DNA of 64,000 nt from Actinoallomurus oryzae (lineage in GTDB: Bacteria; Actinomycetota; Actinomycetes; Streptosporangiales; Streptosporangiaceae). The translations under genes were made by a program, and so were the position numbers. Positions 1 through 8,378 of this stretch are shown piece by piece (position 1 is the first letter of the stretch; the number at the start of each line of letters is the position of its first letter). The DNA is taken from contig NZ_BAABHF010000013.1 in NCBI RefSeq assembly GCF_039541955.1, forward strand, positions 81,908 to 145,907, read 5' to 3'. Below the pieces are notes generated by a model. The model was not told the origin of the DNA. It did not search any database and saw nothing but the letters and a program-made list of their open reading frames with translations.

Positions 1-1957
1 GCTTCCAGGTGCCGTGCACGCCCTCGACCCGCGCCTGACCGCCCAGCCGGCCCTCGCTGCCGACCTCGCGGGCCACCCGGGTGACCTCGGAGGAGAACGA
101 GGACAGCGTGTCGACCATCGTGTTGATCGTCGTCTTGAGTTCGAGGATCTCGCCGCGGGCGTCGACGTCGATCTTCTTGCCCAGATCGCCCTGGGCGACC
201 GCCGTCGCCACCTGGGCGATGTTGCGGACCTGCGAGGTCAGGTTGGCGGCCATGAAGTTGACGTTGTCGGTGAGGTCCTTCCACACGCCCGACACCCCGC
301 GCACCTGGGCCCGGCCGCCCAGGTCGCCCTCGGTCCCGACCTCGCGGGCCACCCGGGTGACCTCGTCCGCGAAGGCGGAGAGCTGGTCGACCATGGTGTT
401 CACCGTGGTCTTGAGCTGGAGGATCTCGCCCTGGGCGTCCACGGTGATCTTCTTGGACAGGTCGCCGTTCGCCACGGACGTGGTGACCTGGGCGATGTTG
501 CGGACCTGCGAGGTCAGGTTCGAGGCCATGAAGTTCACGTTGTCGGTGAGGTCCTTCCACACCCCCGACACCCCGCGCACCTGCGCCTGCCCGCCGAGGT
601 TGCCCTCGGTCCCGACCTCACGGGCCACCCGCGTCACCTCACCGGCGAACGCCGACAGCTGATCCACCATCGTGTTGATCGTCGTCTTGAGTTCGAGGAT
701 CTCGCCGCGGGCGTCGACGTCGATCTTCTTGCCCAGATCGCCCTGGGCGACGGCCGTCGCGACCTGGGCGATGTTGCGCACCTGGGAGGTCAGGTTGTCC
801 GCCATGAAGTTGACGTTGTCGGTGAGGTCCTTCCACACCCCCGACACCCCGCGCACCTGGGCCCGGCCGCCGAGGTTGCCGTCCGTGCCGACCTCACGGG
901 CCACCCGCGTCACCTCACCGGCGAACGCCGACAGCTGGTCCACCATCGTGTTGACGGTCGACTTGAGCTGGAGGATCTCGCCCTGGGCGTCCACCGTGAT
1001 CTTCTTGGACAGGTCGCCGTTCGCCACCGATGTGGTGACCTGCGCGATGTTGCGCACCTGCGAGGTCAGGTTCGAGGCCATGAAATTGACGTTGTCGGTG
1101 AGGTCCTTCCACACCCCCGACACCCCGCGCACCTGGGCCCGGCCGCCGAGCCGCCCCTCCGTGCCGACCTCACCGGCCACCCGCGTCACCTCACCGGCGA
1201 ACGCCGACAGCTGATCCACCATCGTGTTGACGGTCAGCTTGAGCTCCAGCAGCTCGCCGGTCGCCTCGACCGTCACGGACCGGGTCAGGTCGCCGCTCGC
1301 CACCGCCTTGGTGACCACCGCGATGTCGCGCACCTGGGCGGTCAGCCGGTCGGCCATCGTGTTGACCGCCTCGGTCACGTCACGCCAGCTCCCCGACAGC
1401 CCGCGCACCTTCGCGCGCCCGCCGAGCCGGCCCTCCGTGCCGACCTCGCGGGCGAGGCGGGTCACCTCACCGGTGAACATCGACAGCTGCTCGACCATCT
1501 GGTTGATCCGCTGGCCGAGCCGGCGCAGGTCGCCGCGCAGGGGATGCTTGCCGTCGCCGGTGTCCATCCGCTGGGACAGGTCGCCGCCCGCGACCGCGTC
1601 CAGGACACGGGTGGCGTTCGCCGTGGGGATCACCAGCGCGTCGATCAGCGTGTTCATCGACTCGACGCTCCCCGACCAGGCGCCGCCCGGCGCCGGGCAC
1701 AGGCGTTCGTCCAGCCGGCCGTGGCGGACCACTTCGCGGGTCACGCGTGCCAGCTCGCCCGCGAAGTGCTGCTGCCGGTCGGCGATCTGGTTGAACGCCC
1801 GGGCCAGATCCGCCGTGATCCCCTCGTGCTCGGCGGGCAACCGTACCCGGAAGTCGCCGTCGCGCAAGGCCGGCATCGCGGCCAGCAGCGGCCGGAGCTC
1901 GCTCACGCGGATCCACCCGTCACCGGGCGGATGATTCACTTCTACGATCGTGCTCAC
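1..1957 (-). CDS. Poly-HAMP hybrid sensor kinase, N-terminal part (runs off the window)
   Basis: The minus-strand frame opens with GTG at 1957 behind a GGGGGGA stretch and is still open at base 1, so the C-terminus (expected GAF, histidine kinase and perhaps receiver domains) is outside the window. The visible ~650 residues have no membrane segment. They begin with a divergent HAMP-like unit and continue as tandem HAMP repeats with signatures such as GDLSKKITVDAQGE, GDLGKKIDVDARGE, VSGVWKDLTDNVN and NTMVDQLSAFAGEVTRVARE. This is the cytosolic poly-HAMP architecture of group III-like hybrid kinases, in which alternating HAMP units relay signals. That the missing part is a kinase is inferred from family architecture. 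The ligand is unknown. Confidence 0.85.
   Translation of the reverse strand, partial: MSTIVEVNHPPGDGWIRVSELRPLLAAMPALRDGDFRVRLPAEHEGITADLARAFNQIADRQQHFAGELARVTREVVRHGRLDERLCPAPGGAWSGSVESMNTLIDALVIPTANATRVLDAVAGGDLSQRMDTGDGKHPLRGDLRRLGQRINQMVEQLSMFTGEVTRLAREVGTEGRLGGRAKVRGLSGSWRDVTEAVNTMADRLTAQVRDIAVVTKAVASGDLTRSVTVEATGELLELKLTVNTMVDQLSAFAGEVTRVAGEVGTEGRLGGRAQVRGVSGVWKDLTDNVNFMASNLTSQVRNIAQVTTSVANGDLSKKITVDAQGEILQLKSTVNTMVDQLSAFAGEVTRVAREVGTDGNLGGRAQVRGVSGVWKDLTDNVNFMADNLTSQVRNIAQVATAVAQGDLGKKIDVDARGEILELKTTINTMVDQLSAFAGEVTRVAREVGTEGNLGGQAQVRGVSGVWKDLTDNVNFMASNLTSQVRNIAQVTTSVANGDLSKKITVDAQGEILQLKTTVNTMVDQLSAFADEVTRVAREVGTEGDLGGRAQVRGVSGVWKDLTDNVNFMAANLTSQVRNIAQVATAVAQGDLGKKIDVDARGEILELKTTINTMVDTLSSFSSEVTRVAREVGSEGRLGGQARVEGVHGTWK
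120..1223 (-). repeat. Four 276-bp tandem coding repeats (92-residue HAMP units, alternating types)
   Basis: The motif encoding NFMA recurs at 251, 527, 803 and 1079, an exact 276-bp period (92 codons). Two unit types alternate: one carries VDARGEILELK (120-395 and 672-947) and the other VDAQGEILQLK (396-671 and 948-1223), giving a 552-bp super-period. DNA identity between like units is very high, so homologous recombination or assembly collapse could alter copy number. Confidence 0.9.
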
Positions 1958-2646
1958 CTGGATTCCCCCCGTCACCGCCGGATGCCGGCCCCTGGGTTCC
2001 GCGGGCCTCACCGGCCGGATTCCGCCCGTACGGCCGGCGCCCCGGCGCTCACCCGGGGCGCGTGATCGCAGCACGAGCCGGTGCGCCGGACTGACGTGAT
2101 GTGGTCGAGAGTGAGGGCGTCGGCGGCGCCCATGTCCGCAGTCCGGCGGACGGAAACGGGCGGCCGTGACTTCCGGCCCCGCCCGGCAGGAACACGGGCG
2201 GGAGCTGAACGGTCCAGGCTGGGGCCTGAACGATGATGTTGTGGCGAGCCTGGCGTCGCCGTACGCGACATCCCCCGTCGCCGTACTGGTTTTGACCCTA
2301 AGTGACAAGTCGCTGGTTGGCGAATATGTCGCCGCAGATCTCCTCCAAAGGTGACACCACGGGATTACACCGTTACGGTCAGACATCACCGCTGGTCGTA
2401 CGGTGGCGCGCGTAGCATGGAACCTGGTGATGCCAGTACGGGGACCATGACGTTCGCCGGGCCGGCGGCTGCGTCATGGCACATCCGGCAGGACATCGGC
2501 GGGCAGATCTCTTGGCCGGCGGTGGCCCGCCTCGTCCGCCCACCGATGGGCGGCGGGGAGTCGCTCGCCTCACGGCGAGGATCCGCTCACGTCGTCCCGC
2601 AAGCCGGGAAACGTCAGTGGACACCGCACTAGGAGAGTGGCGGCTC
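1958..2646. other. Intergenic region between divergent kinase and response regulator
   Basis: No reading frame here has convincing codon bias, start signal or family resemblance. The divergent promoters for the poly-HAMP kinase and the downstream response regulator must lie in it. A TAGCAT hexamer near 2411 could be a -10 element for the plus-strand gene, but no clear -35 accompanies it. No RNA gene or strong terminator was recognised. Confidence 0.4.
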
Positions 2647-3318
2647 GTGCTCGAACCCGATGACCCGGAGCGAGGGCGTGTGGTCCTCGCCGACGACGAC
2701 GTCCTGCTGCGTGAAGGCGTGGCGAGCCTGCTGACCCGCGCGGGCTTCGACGTGGTTGGCCAGGCCGGCGACGGCCGGCGGCTGCTCGAACTGGTCCGCG
2801 AGCACCTTCCCGACCTGGCGATCGTGGACGTACGCATGCCGCCGACGGGCACGACCGAGGGACTGCAGGCGGCCACGGAGATCCGCCGGCAGTTCCCCTC
2901 CGTGGCGATCCTGGTCCTGTCGGCGTACGTCGAGGTGGACCACGCCATCGAACTGCTGTCCGGCGGCGACCGCATCGGCTACCTCCTCAAGACGCGGGTC
3001 ACCGACCCGTCGGAACTCACCGACGCGCTGAAGCGCATCCGCAAGGGCGGTTCGGTGATCGACCCGTACCTCGTCCAGCGGCTGTTCGCGGCCCACCGGC
3101 GCATCGACCCGCTGGCCAAGCTGAGCGCGCGCGAACGCGAGGTGCTCGCGCTGATGGCGGAAGGCCGGTCGAACGCCGGCATCGTCCACAAGCTGTGGAT
3201 AACGGAGCCCACGGTGGAGAAGCACGTGCACAGCATCCTGACCAAACTGTGCCTGCCGGAGACGGACGCCGACCACCGGCGGGTCCTCGCCGTCCTCGCC
3301 TTCCTCAACGCCGGTTGA
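2647..3318 (+). CDS. NarL/LuxR-family response regulator
   Basis: This 223-residue protein has an N-terminal receiver domain (acidic cluster ADDD, phospho-acceptor Asp in LAIVDVRMPP, conserved Lys in YLLKTR) and a C-terminal LuxR helix-turn-helix (LSAREREVLALMAEGRSN ... EKHVHSILTKL). It should bind DNA when phosphorylated by a partner kinase. The GTG at 2647 is chosen because AGGAGAG ends about nine bases upstream. An in-frame GTG at 2617 would add ten residues. Its stop lies 14 bp inside the convergent receiver gene. The partner kinase is not evident; the poly-HAMP kinase starts divergently about 690 bp away. Confidence 0.9.
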   Translation: MLEPDDPERGRVVLADDDVLLREGVASLLTRAGFDVVGQAGDGRRLLELVREHLPDLAIVDVRMPPTGTTEGLQAATEIRRQFPSVAILVLSAYVEVDHAIELLSGGDRIGYLLKTRVTDPSELTDALKRIRKGGSVIDPYLVQRLFAAHRRIDPLAKLSAREREVLALMAEGRSNAGIVHKLWITEPTVEKHVHSILTKLCLPETDADHRRVLAVLAFLNAG

Positions 3319-3697
3319 CCTCCTGACGTCCCCGGCCCGCGGACAGCAGTTCACCGATCCGCGCGGTGGACACGGTGGTCTTGTCGAGGAAGCCGAACGT
3401 CGGATGAGCGGCGACGCTCGCGGCCAGCTCGTCCTCGGCCTGGGTCGACAGCAGTACGACCACCGGCGTCCAGCCCGTATCGGCGGCGCTCTCGTCGATG
3501 CGACGGGCGACGTCGAAACCACTCTCCGATCCCAGGCGGACGTCGATCAACACGACGTCGGGCCGGGAGTCGCGAGCGCGTTCGACCGCCTCCGCGCCGT
3601 TGGACGCCGTGCCGGCGACGACGGCTCCGCCGCGTTCGAGCAGGTGACCCATTGCGGTGCGGAACCCGGCGTCATCGTCGACGATCAGGCAACGCAT
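3305..3697 (-). CDS. Stand-alone receiver-domain protein
   Basis: A 130-residue single receiver domain: start MRCLIVDDD, phospho-acceptor Asp in VVLIDVRLG, Thr/Ser switch region VVLLST and Lys in GFLDKTT. There is no output domain, so it resembles a CheY/Spo0F-like phosphorelay intermediate or a protein-protein regulator. ATG at 3697 is preferred over the ATG two codons upstream because GAGGG sits seven bases before it. The gene is convergent with the LuxR regulator and their ends overlap by 14 bp. The two may serve the same pathway; that is inference from proximity. Confidence 0.85.
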   Translation of the reverse strand: MRCLIVDDDAGFRTAMGHLLERGGAVVAGTASNGAEAVERARDSRPDVVLIDVRLGSESGFDVARRIDESAADTGWTPVVVLLSTQAEDELAASVAAHPTFGFLDKTTVSTARIGELLSAGRGRQEVNRR

Positions 3698-3840
3698 GTC
3701 CATGCCCTCAGGATCCCGCCGCCGGCGCCGTCGCACATGGGGGCATGCCACCAAACTGGGATGGCGGATATCCGTACCGACGCCACGAGGCCATGATCAC
3801 CTGCTGGAGGCGTCGCGGATCAGGCGTGCGGACGTGCCGG

Positions 3841-4185
3841 TCAGCCGACCGGCACGCGCGACCGCCGGGCGGCGTCGGCGGTCAGCACCGCGTCGAGCAG
3901 GCCGGGGAAGAGCGCGTCGAGGTCCGCCCGGCGGATCGCGGTCATCTTGGCCGTACCCCGGTAGACCTGGTGGATCAGGCCGGCCTCGCGCAGCACCCGG
4001 AAGTGGTGGGTCGTGGTCGACTTGGTGACCGCCAGGTCGATGGCCGAACACGGCGCCTCCTCCCCCTCGGCCAGACCGGCCAGGAAGCGCACCACCTGGA
4101 GGCGCACCGGATCGGACAGCGCGTGGAGGACGGCCTCCAGCCTGATGTCCGCGCGGGCGGGATGATCGAGGGTCCGGACGGTCAC
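3841..4185 (-). CDS. ArsR/SmtB-family winged-helix repressor
   Basis: A 114-residue ArsR-type regulator. The recognition helix region reads KSTTTHHFRVLREAGLI, preceded by a typical ALSDPVRLQVVRFL helix, and the C-terminal helix carries no obvious metal-binding cysteines. GTG at 4185 is chosen because AAGGGA lies nine bases upstream; an upstream ATG at 4218 would add an unsupported N-terminus. It is divergent from the Old Yellow Enzyme gene, and four phased palindromic sites fill the space between them, so it very probably represses that gene and itself. The inducer is unknown and may be an electrophile or flavoenzyme substrate. Confidence 0.85.
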   Translation of the reverse strand: MTVRTLDHPARADIRLEAVLHALSDPVRLQVVRFLAGLAEGEEAPCSAIDLAVTKSTTTHHFRVLREAGLIHQVYRGTAKMTAIRRADLDALFPGLLDAVLTADAARRSRVPVG

Positions 4186-4224
4186 GGTCGAAGTCCCTTC
4201 GCAGCCGGCTCCGGCCATTGTACG

Positions 4225-4286
4225 CCGTAGTTCGATGTGTATCGTAGTTTGACAGTTGCCGTATTACGGCGACTCTCGTACTACGA
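4225..4286. promoter_or_regulatory. Four-site operator array (11-bp palindromes every 17 bp)
   Basis: Four 11-bp sites fit YCGTA-N-TWCGR-like odd palindromes: CCGTAGTTCGA (4225), TCGTAGTTTGA (4242), CCGTATTACGG (4259) and TCGTACTACGA (4276). Their starts are exactly 17 bp apart. The last two are perfect inverted repeats and the first two are imperfect. The array lies between the divergent ArsR and Old Yellow Enzyme genes and should overlap both promoters. Confidence 0.8.
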
Positions 4287-4309
4287 TTTCCTGCTGAAGG
4301 AGCACGGCC

Positions 4310-5410
4310 GTGAGCGCACTGTTCGAGCCTCTGACCCTGCGCGACCTGCGGATCCCCAACCGGGTCTGGATGTCGCCGATGTGCCAGTACTCCGCGCCCG
4401 AGACGGGGCCGGACACCGGCGTCGCCGGCGACTGGCACTTCGCGCACCAGGCGGCGCGTGCGGTGGGCGGCGCCGGCCTGATCTTCACCGAGGCCACCGC
4501 GGTCAGCCCCGAGGGGCGGATCAGCCCGGCGGACCTCGGCCTGTGGAACGACCGCCAGCAGCACGGGCTGGCCCGCATCACCGGCTTCCTTCGCGAGCAC
4601 GACAGCGTGCCCGGCATCCAGCTCGCCCACGCGGGGCGGAAGGCCTCGACCGACCGTCCCTGGCGTGGCGGCCGGGCCATCGCACCCGGCGACCCGTACG
4701 GCTGGCAGCCGGTCGCGCCGAGCCCGCGAGCGTTCCACGACGGTGACCCGGTGCCGGTGGAGCTGACGCGCGAGCAGATCCACCGCATCACCGGCGACTT
4801 CGCCGCCGCCGCCCGGCGCGCCCTGGACGCGGGCTTCCAGGTGATCGAGATTCACGGCGCACACGGCTACCTGCTCCACGAGTTCGCCTCCCCCCACACC
4901 AACCGGCGCACGGATGAGTACGGCGGCTCGTTCGAGAACCGGACGAGGTTCGCGCTGGAGGTGGTCGACGCCGTCCGCGCGGTGTGGCCGGCCGAGCTGC
5001 CGCTGTGCTACCGCGTCTCGGCGACCGACTGGCTGAGCGAGAACCCGGAAGACGACCGCGAGGGCTGGACCGCCGACGACACCGTACGCCTGGCCAAGGA
5101 GCTGCTCGCCCACGGCGTCGACCTGCTCGACGTCTCCAGCGGTGGCATCGCCCCCGGGGCGCGGATCACCACCGGGCCGGGCTACCAGGTTCCGTTCGCG
5201 GCCAGGGTGAAGGCCGAGACGGACCTTCTCGTCGGCGCGGTCGGTGAGATCACCGAGCCGCGGCAGGCGGAGGAGATCATCACCGCCGGGCACGCCGACG
5301 CCGTACTGTTGGGGCGTGAGCTGCTGCGCGACCCGTACTGGCCCAACCGCGCCGCCCGGGACCTCGGTGCCGCCCCGTCCTGGCCCGACCAGTACCACCG
5401 CGCCGTCTGA
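4310..5410 (+). CDS. Old Yellow Enzyme-family NADH:flavin oxidoreductase (YqjM-like)
   Basis: A 366-residue FMN-dependent ene-reductase that should reduce activated C=C bonds of enals, enones, maleimides or nitro compounds with NAD(P)H. Diagnostic features are PMCQYS near residue 25 (the YqjM-type cysteine and tyrosine), the substrate-binding pair in EIHGAHGYLLHEF, the phosphate-binding loop near VGAVGEIT and a GRELLRDPYWP C-terminus. The length matches the thermophilic-like OYE subclass. It starts with GTG eight bases after GGAG. Divergence from an ArsR repressor with a dense operator array suggests induction by a reactive substrate. Confidence 0.93.
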   Translation: MSALFEPLTLRDLRIPNRVWMSPMCQYSAPETGPDTGVAGDWHFAHQAARAVGGAGLIFTEATAVSPEGRISPADLGLWNDRQQHGLARITGFLREHDSVPGIQLAHAGRKASTDRPWRGGRAIAPGDPYGWQPVAPSPRAFHDGDPVPVELTREQIHRITGDFAAAARRALDAGFQVIEIHGAHGYLLHEFASPHTNRRTDEYGGSFENRTRFALEVVDAVRAVWPAELPLCYRVSATDWLSENPEDDREGWTADDTVRLAKELLAHGVDLLDVSSGGIAPGARITTGPGYQVPFAARVKAETDLLVGAVGEITEPRQAEEIITAGHADAVLLGRELLRDPYWPNRAARDLGAAPSWPDQYHRAV

Positions 5411-5442
5411 CCCGGCGCCCGGCACTCACCCGTACTGATCCG

Positions 5443-5994
5443 ATGGCGTGGGGCATCGGGGGTGTTCCCCGGCCGGGGAGCCGGCCGGCCGCGCGTCCGT
5501 TGCTGTACCTGGACGTGGACGGCGTGCTGAACCCCCTGGCGCCGTCCGACCCGGCGCGGTTCGTACGCCACGAGACCGGTGGACCGGCCGTACGGCTGTC
5601 CCCGGAGCACGGCGAGTGGCTGCGGGAGCTGTCCGCACGGTACGAACTCGTCTGGGCGACGACGTGGGAACATCTCGCCAATGAGCACCTCGGCCCGCTG
5701 CTCGGGCTCCCGGAGCTGCCGGTCGTGGAGTTCTCCGCGTACCGGCGCCGGCGTGACGATCCGCGGTTCGGCGTCCTGCAGCTCTTCGAGACGCGCAAGT
5801 GGGCCCCGATCCTCCGCCACGCCGACGGCCGTCCGTTCGCGTGGGTCGACGACGTCATCCCGCTGAGGGTCCGGCGCCAGGCATGGCCGTACCGGGGGAT
5901 CCTGCTCGTTCCGGTCGACCCGGACGACGGTCTGACCCGCCGGCACGTGAACCGGCTTCTGTCCTGGCGCCGGGCCGCCTCGGCAACGCGCTGA
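5443..5994 (+). CDS. Small HAD-like hydrolase
   Basis: A 183-residue protein with the HAD nucleophile motif LLYLDVDGVLNPL near residue 23, a mid-protein ATTWEHLAN segment and a late acidic motif FAWVDDVIPL. It resembles the HAD-like domain family associated with Swiss-army-knife RNA repair proteins, but it occurs here alone. Catalysis would be Mg2+-dependent phosphate hydrolysis on an unknown substrate. The region before the ATG at 5443 lacks a clear ribosome-binding site, so translation may start a little downstream. It lies 32 bp after the OYE gene and may be cotranscribed with it. Confidence 0.75.
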   Translation: MAWGIGGVPRPGSRPAARPLLYLDVDGVLNPLAPSDPARFVRHETGGPAVRLSPEHGEWLRELSARYELVWATTWEHLANEHLGPLLGLPELPVVEFSAYRRRRDDPRFGVLQLFETRKWAPILRHADGRPFAWVDDVIPLRVRRQAWPYRGILLVPVDPDDGLTRRHVNRLLSWRRAASATR

Positions 5995-6146
5995 CACTCC
6001 CCGGCCGCGATCTCCGCGACACAACCGGCCCCCGGCGCCCACCACCGGCCGGCGTATCCGCCGACCCCGACGCCCAGGCTCAAACCGATCCGGTGCCCAC
6101 GCTCATGACCTCCACGGTTCGGTGGGTGGGGGTGCCCGGTGGTCTC

Positions 6147-8378
6147 TCATCGGAGTTCGGCGGTGGTGATGAGGCGGAGTTGGACGTCGACCCAGGTCCG
6201 GGTCATCGCGTCCGCGTCGCCGGTCCGGCAGGCCGTCAGGAAGGCGGTCGCCGTGTCCGCCGTCGCCGTCAGGCCGACCCGGCGGAGTTCGGCGGCCGCC
6301 TCCTCGATCCTCCGGTGGACACCCGGCGTCGCATGGCGCAGACCTCGGTGGGCGATCTCCGCGAACGCCGTGAGCGCGGCCTCCAGCGCCGTGTCCAGCC
6401 GGTCGCGTGCGGTGGGCATCTGGACGGCCAGCTCACCGTCGCCCTCCCCCGGAGCGAGGTCCGGCACCGTGATGCCGCCGGCGCCGAGGACCGCGATCGG
6501 GTCGATCAGCAGGGCGCCCCGGCCGCGGCGCAGGAACCCGGTGATGAGACGGGGGCCGTCGCCCAGTGCGGCGGCGAGGGCGTCCAGCGCTCCGGGACAG
6601 TGCGCGCGGTACTCCGCCGCGACCGTGGCGGTGCCTCCCGCCGCGTCGGCGATCACGGCGTCCAGCCGCTGGTCGCCCGGGTGGTAGCCGACCTGGCGCA
6701 CCTCGGCGACCTCGACGACCCGTACGTGCTCGGCCGCCACACGGGGCCGGATGAGCCGGGGCGGCAGTTCTTCCAGCGCGCGGGAGGCGGCCGCCAGGTC
6801 GCGGACCATCACCGGTTCGGGCAGCCGCGACCAGGCGTCGCCCACCGGCATGACCGTCGTCTTGGCGACCCGGCCCTGGGCGATGTGCACGACCCGGCTG
6901 GCGCTGCGCGAGGCCGACTCCGAGACCAGGTTCGCCACGGCCAGGGCACCGAGCGACGTACCCGCGACCCGGCGCCTGGTCAGTTCGTGGCCTGTCGGCT
7001 GCTCCTCCGGCGGTACGTCCCAGCGCCGCCGGAGCACCAGGACCGTGCCCTCCCCGGCGTGCGCGAGAAAGACGTCGGCGACGCGTTCGTCCACAGTGCC
7101 GCCGACGCGGCAGCCGAGGCTCACGAGCCGTACGCGCCGCAGCGGTGTCCGCCCTGGTTCCCCGGCCCCCAGGATCTGCGAACGCAACCCCCCGGCGGCA
7201 GCCGCACGCCGGCGCGCGTGCAGCTCGGTGAGCAGCTCGGCATAACGCTCCGCCGCGTAACGCGCGCCCCGGGCGGCGTACGCGTCCAGCTGCTCGGTGA
7301 GATCATCCAGCGCCCCGGCGGGCCAGTGCAGCCCCTGTTCACCAACGGTCCGGCGCATCCGCCGCAACGCCGCCCCGAGAACGGGACCGGCATGCATGGC
7401 CCCCTCGGCCAGCAACTCGGTGGCCAGCTCGGCCGCAGACTCCATACCGGCATGAACCGGAATCCCACCGCCCGGCCCGGCACCAGGTCCGACGTCGCCC
7501 TCGGCCCCGCCGGCGTCGCGAGGCCCTACTGCACCGCCCACTCCCGCCACACCGCCAGGCCCTGTCTCACCGCCCTCCGGCGCCCCAGTCCAACCACCGG
7601 ACTCCGCCACTGCGGCGTCTAGCGAACCAGGCTCACCACCGGACTCCCCCACACCGGCGTCTCCCGGACGCGCCTCACCGCTCGGCGCCGCCGCACCGCT
7701 CCGACGCCGCTCGGACCCGTGGTCCGGCGGCGCCGCACTGGGCTCCGGCGTATCGTCCGGTGTCTCTTCCGGGCCGCCCAGGTCGAGGCGGACCTCTCGC
7801 TCGCCCGGGGCGTGTTCGTCTGCTTCGCGGAACGCCCAGACGGCCAGCACGATCGCCTCGTCGTGGTCGGGACCTACGGCGTCGGTGTGGGCGTATCCGA
7901 GCTCCCCCGGGACCAGGAACCGTACGGTGCAGGTCGCCAGCTCGACGCACGGTGCCGGCGTGTCCCGGTGGACGTGGGCGTAGTAGCCCGCGGTGCGCCG
8001 GCGGCGGGCGGCGGTCACCGTTCGGGCGCCCAGCACCTGGCGGAGCGTCTCGTCGTCGATGCTTCCCGGCGACCACTCCTCCGCCGGTCCGGACTCGGCG
8101 GGCTCCGTCTCGCGCTGGTAGGCGAGGACCAGCCCGATCCGATGCCGGCAGACGCCCGTCGCCGGGCATGTGCACGAGGCCGTGTCGAGCCCGGCGCCCA
8201 CCGGGAAGACGACCTCGACGCCGTCGGGAAACCGCCCGCGTACGGTGCCGTCCGCGTCGGTCGACAGGGTCGGTACGGCGCCGGCGTCCAGCTCTCTGGC
8301 CGCCCGCTTGACCAGTCCGCGGTTGGCCAGCGCCACCAGGGCGTCGGTGTCGAGGGCGAGCAGGTCGGCGCGCGTCAT
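6147..8378 (-). CDS. SWIM zinc-finger protein of the yeh-like operon (YehQ-type)
   Basis: This 743-residue protein carries a SWIM zinc finger (C69-x-C71...C77-x-H79 in CTCPATGVCRHR). SWIM fingers bind nucleic acid or protein. A low-complexity Gly/Pro/Glu-rich linker follows at about residues 200-310, then a long helical region without recognised catalytic motifs. Its ATG overlaps the stop of the VWA gene by four bases, so it is the last gene of the five-gene operon. E. coli YehQ, also a SWIM protein, occupies the same last position. The function is unknown; recognition of nucleic acid or substrate for the AAA motor is inference. Confidence 0.8.
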   Translation of the reverse strand: MTRADLLALDTDALVALANRGLVKRAARELDAGAVPTLSTDADGTVRGRFPDGVEVVFPVGAGLDTASCTCPATGVCRHRIGLVLAYQRETEPAESGPAEEWSPGSIDDETLRQVLGARTVTAARRRRTAGYYAHVHRDTPAPCVELATCTVRFLVPGELGYAHTDAVGPDHDEAIVLAVWAFREADEHAPGEREVRLDLGGPEETPDDTPEPSAAPPDHGSERRRSGAAAPSGEARPGDAGVGESGGEPGSLDAAVAESGGWTGAPEGGETGPGGVAGVGGAVGPRDAGGAEGDVGPGAGPGGGIPVHAGMESAAELATELLAEGAMHAGPVLGAALRRMRRTVGEQGLHWPAGALDDLTEQLDAYAARGARYAAERYAELLTELHARRRAAAAGGLRSQILGAGEPGRTPLRRVRLVSLGCRVGGTVDERVADVFLAHAGEGTVLVLRRRWDVPPEEQPTGHELTRRRVAGTSLGALAVANLVSESASRSASRVVHIAQGRVAKTTVMPVGDAWSRLPEPVMVRDLAAASRALEELPPRLIRPRVAAEHVRVVEVAEVRQVGYHPGDQRLDAVIADAAGGTATVAAEYRAHCPGALDALAAALGDGPRLITGFLRRGRGALLIDPIAVLGAGGITVPDLAPGEGDGELAVQMPTARDRLDTALEAALTAFAEIAHRGLRHATPGVHRRIEEAAAELRRVGLTATADTATAFLTACRTGDADAMTRTWVDVQLRLITTAELR

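Noticed and set aside
14..2065. Long plus-strand open frame of about 680 codons
   Set aside because: It is antisense to the poly-HAMP gene and is a translation of GC-rich repeats; its His/Asp/Val-rich composition is typical of shadow frames.
3797..5425. Minus-strand frame covering the ArsR and OYE genes
   Set aside because: Antisense to the OYE gene with its conserved active-site motifs; it only appears long because of high GC content.
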